Shown here: piece by piece, positions 9,411-16,758 of the stretch
Position numbering within the stretch: position 1 is the stretch's first letter
How the letters are laid out: each line of letters opens with the position of its first letter
Origin: Bacteroides oleiciplenus YIT 12058
Lineage (GTDB): Bacteria; Bacteroidota; Bacteroidia; Bacteroidales; Bacteroidaceae
NCBI RefSeq assembly: GCF_000315485.1
Contig: NZ_JH992941.1
Location: forward strand, 124,001 to 188,000
Length of the DNA: 64,000 bases
Direction: 5' to 3'
Position numbers and translations under genes: made by a program
Notes under the pieces: model-generated
What the model was told of the DNA's origin: nothing
Database searches by the model: none
What the model saw: only the letters and a program-made list of their open reading frames with translations

Positions 9411-9983
9411 CTATTTGTCTGTCTCTTCGAGTGCAATATTCAGCTTCAACACATTCACCTTCTCTGTCCCGAAAAGGCCGAGCAACGGTTTCTGCACCGC
9501 CTCGTCTACAATACTTTTCACCTTCGCCTCATCCATGCCACGAGCCCGGGCCACACGCTTCACCTGCACATAAGCACATGCAGGAGTGATATCCGGATCG
9601 AGACCGGAGGCACTGGCCGTCACCATTTCAGCCGGAACATCCTTGCGTTGCAGATAAGGATGGTGCACCAGGAAAGTGTCGATGCGTGCTTCGACTTCCG
9701 CCAGATACTCCTCATTCGTAGGACCTTTGTTGCTGCCAGACGAACTGGAAGCATCATAACCATCGCCGGCAGCCGAGGGACGTCCCCAGAAATAAATATC
9801 CTTTGTAAACATCTGCCCCACATTGGCAGCACCCACCACCTTACCGTTCAGGGTAGCGACTTCCGCATTACCGCCATTCGGTCCTGCCACTTGGGCGAAT
9901 ATCCACAGGACAAGTATATAGAACACTGAGAAGAACACGCAAAAAGCAAGTGTTATTTTGAGGGATTTCAATAAAGTTTTCAT
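9411..9983 (-). CDS. kdpC: Potassium-transporting ATPase subunit KdpC
   Basis: The 190-aa KdpC subunit, which holds the KdpFABC complex together and supports ATP-driven K+ import. It has the single N-terminal membrane helix (about residues 9-31) and the KdpC signatures KDIYFWGRPSAAGDGYDASSS-like and SASGLDPDITPACAYVQVKRVARARG. The length is normal for the family. It starts 24 bp after kdpB on the same strand, in the standard F-A-B-C order. Confidence 0.96.
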   Translation of the reverse strand: MKTLLKSLKITLAFCVFFSVFYILVLWIFAQVAGPNGGNAEVATLNGKVVGAANVGQMFTKDIYFWGRPSAAGDGYDASSSSGSNKGPTNEEYLAEVEARIDTFLVHHPYLQRKDVPAEMVTASASGLDPDITPACAYVQVKRVARARGMDEAKVKSIVDEAVQKPLLGLFGTEKVNVLKLNIALEETDK

Positions 9984-10007
9984 TACTGTTATTATTTAAT
10001 TAATATA

Positions 10008-12056
10008 TTACAAGAATAGACTGACAATCATATCTATCAACTTGATACCAACGAACGGAGCAATGACACCACCCAAACCATAAACGAACAGGTTACGGCG
10101 AAGCAATGCACTGGCACCTATCGGCTTGTATTGCACACCGCGCAGCGCCAACGGAATCAGGATAGGAATAATGATTGCATTAAAGATGATTGCCGAAAGG
10201 ATAGCCGTCTCCGGGCTATGCAATCCCATAACGTTCAGCGGTGCCAACTGCGGTATGGCAACCATAAACAAGGCCGGAATAATGGCAAAGTACTTGGCTA
10301 CATCATTCGCAATAGAAAAAGTAGTCAGCGTGCCGCGTGTCATCAACAATTGCTTGCCGATTTCTACAATTTCAATCAACTTAGTCGGGTCATTGTCCAG
10401 ATCCACCATGTTACCGGCTTCCTTAGCGGCCTGTGTACCGCTGTTCATGGCGACTCCCACGTTGGCCTGCGCCAATGCCGGAGCATCGTTCGTACCATCG
10501 CCCATCATAGCCACCAGTTTACCGGATTCTTGTTCTTTTTTAATATACTCCATCTTATCTTCCGGCTTAGCTTCAGCAATAAAGTCATCCACCCCGGCTT
10601 TTTCGGCAATATACTTAGCAGTCAGCGGATTGTCACCGGTCACCATAACCGTCTTCACACCCATTTTACGCAGACGCTCGAAACGTTCCTGAATACCCGG
10701 TTTGATAATATCCTGCAACTCAATAACACCGGCCACCTTCCGGTTGACACACACCACCAGCGGAGTTCCGCCATTACTTGAGATTGCAGCTATCGTATCT
10801 TCTATTTCTTTTGGAAAGTGATTCCCATCACCCTCCACTATTTTACGAATAGCATCAAAAGCACCTTTACGTATCTCGGTGCCGTCCTGCAAATCTACAC
10901 CGGAGCATTTGGTTTCGGCTGTAAACTTAATCATGCGGGCACCCGTAACACTCAAATCGCGCATGCGGCGGCCTGTTTCACGTCCCAGTTCGATGATGGA
11001 CTTGCCTTCCGGCGTTTCATCAGAAAGAGAGGAGAGCAGACAGGCTTCCACAAAATCGGCTTCGTTCACTCCGGGAGCAGCATAGAACTTCGTCGCCTTG
11101 CGGTTACCGATAGTGATGGTGCCCGTCTTGTCCAGCAGCAGCGTGTCGATGTCTCCGGCAGTCTCCACCGCCTTACCCGATTTAGTGATTACATTGGCAC
11201 GGAGCGCACGGTCCATACCTGCAATGCCGATGGCAGAAAGCAAACCGCCGATAGTAGTCGGTATCAGGCAGACAAACAGAGAGAGGATGGCAGCGATGGA
11301 AATATACGTTCCCGGATGGTCGATGTTCGTATAGTCCGCCATCGGAATCAGTGTCACGCAGACAATCACGAACACCAGAGTAAAACCTGCCAGAAGGATG
11401 GTCAGTGCAATCTCATTCGGCGTTTTCTTACGTGTGGCACCTTCCACCAATGCAATCATTTTGTCGAGGAAGCTCTCACCCGGTTGCTGGGTCACCAGTA
11501 CCTTAATTTTATCAGACAGTACTTTCGTACCACCTGTTACAGAACTTTTATCGCCACCCGCCTCACGGATTACCGGAGCGGATTCGCCCGTAATGGCACT
11601 CTCGTCGATAGATGCCAGACCTTCTACAATCTCGCCGTCGGCGGGAATGGTGTCTCCGGCTTCACAAACGAAGTAATCTCCCTTCTTCAACCGTGAGCTG
11701 CTGATGGTACGCACTTTACCGTCAATCAATATCTTGGCGGGAGTCTCCTCACGCGTCTTGCGTAAGCTGTCGGCCTGTGCCTTGCCGCGTGCTTCGGCAA
11801 TGGCCTCGGCAAAGTTGGCAAACAACAGGGTGACGAACAGGATGACGAACACGAGGAAGTTATATCCGAACGTTCCGTATTCCGGGGTGCCCAGCGAGAG
11901 GAGGCACACCACCAGCATCACCAGTGTCACAAGCTCCACCGTGAACATTATCGGGTTCTTTATCATCATTCGCGGGTTCAGCTTCACGAATGATTGCTTC
12001 AAGCTTTCCATTACTTGCTCCTTCTGAAACAGAGAAGCTGATTTCTTATCTTTCAT
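10008..12056 (-). CDS. kdpB: Potassium-transporting P-type ATPase subunit KdpB
   Basis: The 682-aa catalytic P-type ATPase subunit of the KdpFABC pump in the inner membrane. The phosphorylated Asp309 lies in LLDKTGTIT. Other hallmarks are the actuator motif TGES in IDESAITGESAPV, the phosphatase motifs VMVTGDNPLTA and MMGDGTNDAPAL, and seven predicted membrane helices. The TGES serine corresponds to the residue whose phosphorylation inhibits KdpB in E. coli at high K+, so that control may be conserved here. It lies 19 bp after kdpA and 24 bp before kdpC. Confidence 0.97.
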   Translation of the reverse strand: MKDKKSASLFQKEQVMESLKQSFVKLNPRMMIKNPIMFTVELVTLVMLVVCLLSLGTPEYGTFGYNFLVFVILFVTLLFANFAEAIAEARGKAQADSLRKTREETPAKILIDGKVRTISSSRLKKGDYFVCEAGDTIPADGEIVEGLASIDESAITGESAPVIREAGGDKSSVTGGTKVLSDKIKVLVTQQPGESFLDKMIALVEGATRKKTPNEIALTILLAGFTLVFVIVCVTLIPMADYTNIDHPGTYISIAAILSLFVCLIPTTIGGLLSAIGIAGMDRALRANVITKSGKAVETAGDIDTLLLDKTGTITIGNRKATKFYAAPGVNEADFVEACLLSSLSDETPEGKSIIELGRETGRRMRDLSVTGARMIKFTAETKCSGVDLQDGTEIRKGAFDAIRKIVEGDGNHFPKEIEDTIAAISSNGGTPLVVCVNRKVAGVIELQDIIKPGIQERFERLRKMGVKTVMVTGDNPLTAKYIAEKAGVDDFIAEAKPEDKMEYIKKEQESGKLVAMMGDGTNDAPALAQANVGVAMNSGTQAAKEAGNMVDLDNDPTKLIEIVEIGKQLLMTRGTLTTFSIANDVAKYFAIIPALFMVAIPQLAPLNVMGLHSPETAILSAIIFNAIIIPILIPLALRGVQYKPIGASALLRRNLFVYGLGGVIAPFVGIKLIDMIVSLFL

Positions 12057-12075
12057 AATCTTCTTTTTCTTCTAC

Positions 12076-13782
12076 TTACAAACTAAAATGTTCAGCAATC
12101 GTACTCAACGCATGTACCGGGAAGAATGACAATGCAGCCACAATGAAGATTACTGCAAAAGTCATCACGCCGAATGTCAGTGTATCCGTCTTCAGCGTAC
12201 CGGCGCTCTCCGGAATAAACTTCTTCTGCGCTAACAAACCGGCAATGGCAACCTGCCCTATGATAGGAAGGAATCGACTCAAAATAAGTACCCAACCGCA
12301 TGAATAATTCCAGAAATACGTATTATCACCTAGTCCTTCAAAGCCGGAACCGTTATTTGCCGCGCACGACGTAAACTCATACAGTTGCTCGCTCAAACCA
12401 TGGAAACCAGGGTTATTCAGCCAACCTCCCTCACTTGCCACAAAGTCGGGATGATGGGCAAAGAGATAACCGGACAATGCCGTGCCCACCAAAATCACAA
12501 ACGGATGGAGTAATGCCACAATGGTAGCAATCTTCATTTCGCGTGCCTCCACCTTCTTGCCAAGGAACTCCGGTGTACGTCCCACCATCAGCCCGCTGAT
12601 GAACACTGCGATAATGATGAAAGTATAATAGTTCATCCATCCTACGCCGACACCGCCGAACCAGGTATTAATCTGCATATTCAACATCTCCATCAGTCCG
12701 CTGAGGGGCATTGTAGAGTCATGCATACCGTTGACAGAGCCGTTGGAAGTCACCGTAGTCGTAATGCTCCACAGAGCAGTGGCACCTGAACCAAGACGCA
12801 CTTCCTTACCTTCCATCGCTCCGCCTGTCTGCGCAATGCCCATGTCGTCGATGCGCGGATTGCCATTCATCTCTTGATACACATTAATGCCCACACCTGT
12901 CAGATAAGCAAAGAGCATCACACCGAAGATGCTATAAGCCAGCTTCTTGCGTTTGGAGTAGAAACCAAGTGCGAAGACCATTGCCATCGGGATTATGAGG
13001 ATAGACCAGCACTCTGCCATATTTGTCAGATACGACGGATTCTCCAATGGATGCGATGAGTTCACACCGAAATAACCGCCGCCATTAGTACCCAATTGTT
13101 TGATGGGCACAATGGCAGCCGCAGGACCTTGTGAAACCATCTGTTCCTGCCCTTCGAGCGTGGTCACCTCCATCTTTCCGTCAAAGCCCATCGGGGTACC
13201 TTCTATAATAAGGATGAAACCCACAATCAGCGAAAGCGGTAACAGGATACGGGTGCAACTCAGCACCAGAAAGTTCCAGAAGTTACCTATCGTCTTGGTC
13301 GTCTTCACGGAAATGGACTTCATGATACCTGCCATAGCCGCCATACCCGTTGCAGCCGTAATAAACTGGAAAAGCATGATGACAAATAACTGCGTGAAGT
13401 AAGTCAGCCCGCTCTCACCGGAATAGTGCTGCAAGTTACAGTTCACCATGAAACTGATGCAGGTGTTGAATGCCTGGTCCGGCGTCTGCGGGCCGTTGCC
13501 ATCCGGGTTCAACGGTAGCCAGCCCTGACTGACCAACAGCACCATGCCCCATACAAACCAGAAAGCGTTTAATATCAAAAGTGCTTTCAGGAACTGTTTC
13601 CAGTTCATTTCCTCAGCGGGGTTGATGCCACACACTTTAAAAATAAGTCTCTCAATCGGCTTCATGAAGTCCGACCATGTTTTTTGTCCTTTATAGACTT
13701 TTGCAATATATTTTCCCAGTGGGTAAGCCAGCACCACCATCAGGACAATTTGCAGGACTACACCTAAAATTTCTGTGTTCAT
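12076..13782 (-). CDS. kdpA: Potassium-transporting ATPase subunit KdpA
   Basis: The 568-aa K+-channel-like subunit of KdpFABC, which selects K+ and passes it to KdpB. It is a multi-spanning membrane protein with the expected pore-loop regions, including TNGGGYFGVNSSHPLENP and CAANNGSGFEGL, and the N-terminal YPLGKYIAKVYKGQ segment. Length and composition are normal. It follows kdpF after 43 bp and precedes kdpB. Confidence 0.97.
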   Translation of the reverse strand: MNTEILGVVLQIVLMVVLAYPLGKYIAKVYKGQKTWSDFMKPIERLIFKVCGINPAEEMNWKQFLKALLILNAFWFVWGMVLLVSQGWLPLNPDGNGPQTPDQAFNTCISFMVNCNLQHYSGESGLTYFTQLFVIMLFQFITAATGMAAMAGIMKSISVKTTKTIGNFWNFLVLSCTRILLPLSLIVGFILIIEGTPMGFDGKMEVTTLEGQEQMVSQGPAAAIVPIKQLGTNGGGYFGVNSSHPLENPSYLTNMAECWSILIIPMAMVFALGFYSKRKKLAYSIFGVMLFAYLTGVGINVYQEMNGNPRIDDMGIAQTGGAMEGKEVRLGSGATALWSITTTVTSNGSVNGMHDSTMPLSGLMEMLNMQINTWFGGVGVGWMNYYTFIIIAVFISGLMVGRTPEFLGKKVEAREMKIATIVALLHPFVILVGTALSGYLFAHHPDFVASEGGWLNNPGFHGLSEQLYEFTSCAANNGSGFEGLGDNTYFWNYSCGWVLILSRFLPIIGQVAIAGLLAQKKFIPESAGTLKTDTLTFGVMTFAVIFIVAALSFFPVHALSTIAEHFSL

Positions 13783-13825
13783 TTCTCTAATTCATTAATA
13801 GAATGATACCTTAATTGCCAATTGA

Positions 13826-13906
13826 CTAAAACTTCTCCGGTTTTACGAGTACATACATCAAATACCCGAAAACCGCAATACCTAATACAAATAATGTTGT
13901 GTACAT
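13826..13906 (-). CDS. kdpF: KdpF small membrane subunit
   Basis: A 26-aa open reading frame encoding a single hydrophobic helix, MYTTLFVLGIAVFGYLMYVL, then VKPEKF. The ending (LVKPEKF) and position directly before kdpA match KdpF, the lipid-like stabilising subunit of the Kdp complex. It is preceded by a good ribosome-binding site (AAGGAGAGAG), better than most in this window. It starts 15 bp after the stop of the upstream 31-aa ORF. Confidence 0.9.
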   Translation of the reverse strand: MYTTLFVLGIAVFGYLMYVLVKPEKF

Positions 13907-13921
13907 AATTCTCTCTCCTTC

Positions 13922-14017
13922 TTAAATCTTTTCAAACCAATCCACACATTTCCAGAACAGCCCGAAAGCGAGCAACCCGCTCAACAGGCAGAAAATAAAT
14001 GAAATCGTTATTCCCAT
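13922..14017 (-). CDS. 31-aa membrane micro-ORF at the head of the kdp operon
   Basis: An uncatalogued-looking reading frame of 31 codons, with protein starting MGITISFIFCLLSGLLAFGL and ending FWKCVDWFEKI. It is one predicted membrane helix with a short charged tail, similar in plan to KdpF but not in sequence. It is the first frame after the sigma54-type promoter (start about 39 nt after the predicted transcription start) and lies 15 bp before kdpF. A weak ribosome-binding site (AAAGGTAAAAG) precedes it. It may be an extra small Kdp subunit, a regulatory peptide, or a leader whose translation affects kdpF. I do not recognise the family. Confidence 0.65.
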   Translation of the reverse strand: MGITISFIFCLLSGLLAFGLFWKCVDWFEKI

Positions 14018-14066
14018 GTCTTTTACCTTTTTAAAATTGATACTATTATTTCATCATGCTAAGGTA

Positions 14067-14082
14067 TGCCAATTGCGTGCCA
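14067..14082 (-). promoter_or_regulatory. Sigma54 (-24/-12) promoter of the kdp operon
   Basis: On the minus strand the sequence TGGCACGCAATTGGCA matches the RpoN consensus TGGCACG-N4-TTGCA at all but one conserved position. The invariant GG and GC doublets have the correct spacing. Transcription would start near 14056. An NtrC-type activator gene lies upstream on the same strand, which strongly supports the call. No -7 TAnnTTTG element was seen nearer to the operon. Confidence 0.75.
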
Positions 14083-14154
14083 TACATGCAGAAAAGTACA
14101 TAACAGTCTAATATCCAAGATTGTGAGGGTTACAAACAGAAAAGTATAAAACAG

Positions 14155-14183
14155 AAATACCCTTTCAAAATGAAAGGGTATTT
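14155..14183. promoter_or_regulatory. Perfect 13-bp inverted repeat upstream of the kdp promoter
   Basis: The arms AAATACCCTTTCA and TGAAAGGGTATTT are separated by 3 bp. The centre lies about 113 bp upstream of the predicted kdp transcription start, the usual distance for a sigma54 enhancer site, so it may bind the NtrC-type regulator. Read on the minus strand it is followed by CTGTTTTATACTTTTC, so it could instead terminate the HEPN gene transcript. Confidence 0.6.
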
Positions 14184-14215
14184 ATCAAAATAGGGCGAGA
14201 TGAGTTTTATCCTGC

Positions 14216-14245
14216 ATTCTATCCGAAGTACAGTTCAGATAGAAT
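14216..14245. repeat. Imperfect 12-bp inverted repeat after the HEPN gene
   Basis: The outer arms ATTCTATC and GATAGAAT are perfect; the inner four bases pair with one mismatch around the loop GTACAG. It lies 56 bp after the HEPN stop and about 175 bp before the predicted kdp transcription start. It lacks a T tract on either side, so it is more like a protein-binding site or a weak hairpin than an intrinsic terminator. Confidence 0.45.
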
Positions 14246-14300
14246 ACGGATACATATAAAAATAAATGGTAAAAGAAGATAGATAGCAGATTAAACGAAT

Positions 14301-14711
14301 TTAATCGTTTCCTTTAATCAAAGCTTCAACTGCGACAATAAAAGCTTCTGCACGAGGACGAAGCATATTTACTAATGGCGCATCACAATAAGCGAAATCA
14401 CTGTAATCACTACTGTGCCGCTTATCGAAAAGTAAACCAAAAGTAGTGCTATGTTCCAGACTAAGACGCCCGTTACGAACAAAGTGCATGGAAAGTTGTG
14501 TTTTCACGCCATTGTGCGTAGCCGCTTCTATGTGATGACTTAATAAAAGAGCAGTAGCCGCATAATAGCAAGCATAATATAACCGATTAACAGCAGCATT
14601 GAAATATCCGCCACCGTATAGTAAATCCGCTTCTCCAAGAGTGCTGTGAGCACGTTCCAGGCGGTAATCAACCATTGCCGCACGAGTTTCGGCATCTAAT
14701 TGTTGCTTCAT
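14301..14711 (-). CDS. HEPN-domain protein of an MNT-HEPN pair
   Basis: A 136-aa all-helical HEPN-domain protein. The first helices contain the typical NAAVNRLYYACYYAATALL segment (about residues 38-56). The conserved polar motif is R98-x4-Y103 in FDKRHSSDYSDF, the R-x4-6-H-like position that forms the RNase site in toxic HEPNs; here Tyr replaces His, as is common in MNT-linked forms. The start codon overlaps the stop of the nucleotidyltransferase gene by an ATGA junction, so the two are translationally coupled. Family knowledge suggests a toxin neutralised by AMPylation by the partner, but activity has not been shown for this variant. Confidence 0.85.
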   Translation of the reverse strand: MKQQLDAETRAAMVDYRLERAHSTLGEADLLYGGGYFNAAVNRLYYACYYAATALLLSHHIEAATHNGVKTQLSMHFVRNGRLSLEHSTTFGLLFDKRHSSDYSDFAYCDAPLVNMLRPRAEAFIVAVEALIKGND

Positions 14712-15019
14712 AACACGATGCCCTCCCGACTAACATTTATAGTAAATGGACTGACAAGTTGTTCCCAAGCATGGCGGAGAAGCACTAATGCATTAATGGC
14801 TACTCCTGTCTGTGCTTCCAGTTCAGAGAGAGGGCGACGAAGTTCAAGTTCCCTATCGGGAGTGAGTTCTTCGCTATCATCAAGCAAGATAAGCAAGTCG
14901 ATGTCTGAGTCGTGACGAGCATCACCACGGGCCTCGGAACCATAAAGAATGGTCTTCGCATCGGGAGCAATATGATGTATCACTTCTGCAATACGACGGA
15001 CAATATCAGGTCGTTTCAT
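14708..15019 (-). CDS. MNT-type minimal nucleotidyltransferase (antitoxin-like)
   Basis: A 103-aa minimal nucleotidyltransferase of the DNA polymerase-beta superfamily. The signature is complete: G27-S28 in GSEARGD followed by D39 and D41 in DSDIDLLIL, which bind nucleotide and metal. In characterised pairs (such as MntA-HepT) this enzyme AMPylates the HEPN partner and blocks its RNase activity. It is the first gene of a two-gene operon, has the strongest Shine-Dalgarno of the window (AGGAGGAAAG, 8 bp before the ATG), and its own -7 element. The pair sits between the sigma54 regulator gene and the kdp promoter. Confidence 0.88.
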   Translation of the reverse strand: MKRPDIVRRIAEVIHHIAPDAKTILYGSEARGDARHDSDIDLLILLDDSEELTPDRELELRRPLSELEAQTGVAINALVLLRHAWEQLVSPFTINVSREGIVL

Positions 15020-15073
15020 TAGCTTTCCTCCTATTCGTAATTATAATCTCTTATCTCTTTCAGTTGAACAACA

Positions 15074-15081
15074 CAAAGATA
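15074..15081 (-). promoter_or_regulatory. -7 promoter element of the MNT-HEPN operon
   Basis: TATCTTTG on the minus strand matches the Bacteroides -7 consensus TAnnTTTG. It is placed to start transcription near 15067, 48 nt before the MNT start codon. No convincing -33 TTTG was found at the usual 19-21 bp spacing. Confidence 0.5.
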
Positions 15082-15127
15082 GCAATGTTTTCCGAAAAGC
15101 CCATCTCTACATACCCCGAAATGCAGC

Positions 15128-16471
15128 TCAAATCTTATATTCCTCTATCTTCCTGTACAACGTCGTCAACCCGATTTTCAGCAATCGCGCTGCTTCCGTC
15201 TTGTTGCCCTTCGTGTATTCCAGCACGCGGGCGATGTGCCGCCTCTCCATTGCCGAAAGTTCGAAACTACCGGGAGTTTCCTCATCCGACTGTTCATAAT
15301 GGGCATTCTGAATATCGAGAGGAAGGTCGGTAATATCCAGTCGTGCCCCTTCGCAGACGATGAGGCTGCGCTCTATCACGTTGCGGAGTTCACGGATATT
15401 CCCCTTCCACGGTTGCAGTTCAAGCGTAGTGAGAAAATCAGGAGTGATCTCGGTTATCGAACGAGCCAGTTGTGCAGAGAAGTTCTTCACGAAAGCCTTT
15501 GCCAGCAGGCGGATGTCTCCCGCACGCTCACGCAACGGTGGCAGATGCACCTGGAACACCGAAAGGCGATAGAACAAATCTTCACGGAAACGCCCTTTGG
15601 CTATTTCTTCCGGCAGATTGCGGTTAGTTGCCGCAATGATACGCACATTGACGCGTGTCGGCTTGGTATCGCCTATCTTGATATATTCGCCTGTTTCGAG
15701 GATGCGCAACAACTTCGCTTGCAGTTCAAAGGCCATCTCTCCGATTTCATCCAGGAAGATAGTTCCGTTGTTCGCCTCTTCAAACAATCCCTTCTTATCT
15801 TTCAATGCTCCGGTAAACGAACCTGCCTTGTGTCCGAACATCTCGCTCTCCAGCAATTCCTTGCTGAATGAGGAACAGTTCACCGCAACGAAATTCTGTC
15901 GGGCACGCTTACTACTGTAATGAATGGCTTGCGCAAACACCTCCTTGCCAGTTCCCGTCTCTCCGGTCAGCAACACAGGCACATCGGTCACCGCTACTTT
16001 CTGCGCCAACGACACAGCATCTTTCAGAGACTTGGACTCTCCCAATATAGAATCGAAAGAGTACGTCCGTCCCACCTTCTTCTCCAACTTCTCCAGGCGG
16101 ACATTCATCGCGGCCTTCTCTACCGCACGGCTGATAAGGGGAATAATCTTGTTATTGTCATCTCCTTTGGTGATATAATCGAAAGCCCCATTCTTGATGG
16201 CCTGCACCCCGTCGGGGATATTGCCGTGGGCAGTCAGCAGAATGACTTCCACATTGGGAGCCGCCTTTTTGATGGACAGCACCAGGTCCACCCCGTTCCC
16301 GTCGGGCAGAAACACATCACACAAAGCTACATCGGGGCTCTGGACTTCCAACTGTCGTAGAGCAGCCCTGCAATCACCGGCCTGGCAGACTTCGTATCCT
16401 TCCAACTCCATCATACGTGCCAGCAGGGTACGGATTTGTACCTCGTCGTCAACGATTAAAATCTTACTCAT
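15128..16471 (-). CDS. NtrC-type sigma54-dependent response regulator, likely Kdp activator
   Basis: A 447-aa activator with three domains. The receiver domain (1-120) has the acidic pocket D8-D9 and phosphoacceptor D52. The AAA+ domain has Walker A GETGTGK (170-176), the sigma54-contact loop at 217-222 as GSFTGA instead of the usual GAFTGA, Walker B GTIFLDEIGEM and the R-finger region IAATNRNLPEE. A Fis-type helix-turn-helix ends the protein (NKTEAARLLKIGLTTLYRKI). It lies upstream of the kdp operon on the same strand; a good sigma54 promoter precedes that operon and no OmpR-type KdpE is present. It therefore probably replaces KdpE as partner of the kinase at 5739-7178. The Ser variant of the loop may tune sigma54 contact. 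Confidence 0.9.
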   Translation of the reverse strand: MSKILIVDDEVQIRTLLARMMELEGYEVCQAGDCRAALRQLEVQSPDVALCDVFLPDGNGVDLVLSIKKAAPNVEVILLTAHGNIPDGVQAIKNGAFDYITKGDDNNKIIPLISRAVEKAAMNVRLEKLEKKVGRTYSFDSILGESKSLKDAVSLAQKVAVTDVPVLLTGETGTGKEVFAQAIHYSSKRARQNFVAVNCSSFSKELLESEMFGHKAGSFTGALKDKKGLFEEANNGTIFLDEIGEMAFELQAKLLRILETGEYIKIGDTKPTRVNVRIIAATNRNLPEEIAKGRFREDLFYRLSVFQVHLPPLRERAGDIRLLAKAFVKNFSAQLARSITEITPDFLTTLELQPWKGNIRELRNVIERSLIVCEGARLDITDLPLDIQNAHYEQSDEETPGSFELSAMERRHIARVLEYTKGNKTEAARLLKIGLTTLYRKIEEYKI

Positions 16472-16519
16472 ATCTCTTCAGATAAGTTTTAAACTGATAA
16501 TGGTAAAAAACAGGGTGTG

Positions 16520-16527
16520 CAAATATA
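16520..16527 (-). promoter_or_regulatory. -7 promoter element of the sigma54 regulator gene
   Basis: TATATTTG on the minus strand is a perfect TAnnTTTG element. It predicts a start near 16513 and a 42-nt leader before the regulator ATG at 16471. No clear -33 element was seen. The rest of the gap up to the aspartokinase start (16528-16758) shows no clear element. Confidence 0.5.
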
Positions 16528-16758
16528 AAGCTTTTCCTGAAATGCCACGGCACATCTTTTGAACTTTTATGATAGAGAAGCAAATCTCCCCGCAACGTCT
16601 TCAGCAGCTTAACCGCACGGATACAAGGAGATAAAGGCTTCTGGAGAAATAAACGACTTTCTTCACCTCTGTTTCATTTTGATAAAATCACTCCGAAATG
16701 AAAGGGAAAGGATAAGAAGCCTGAACTGATTTATATAAACGACTAAAAATAAAAGAAT

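Noticed and set aside
10818..11696. Plus-strand open frame of 292 codons inside the kdpB region
   Set aside because: Antisense shadow of kdpB, which has complete P-type ATPase motifs in the other strand.
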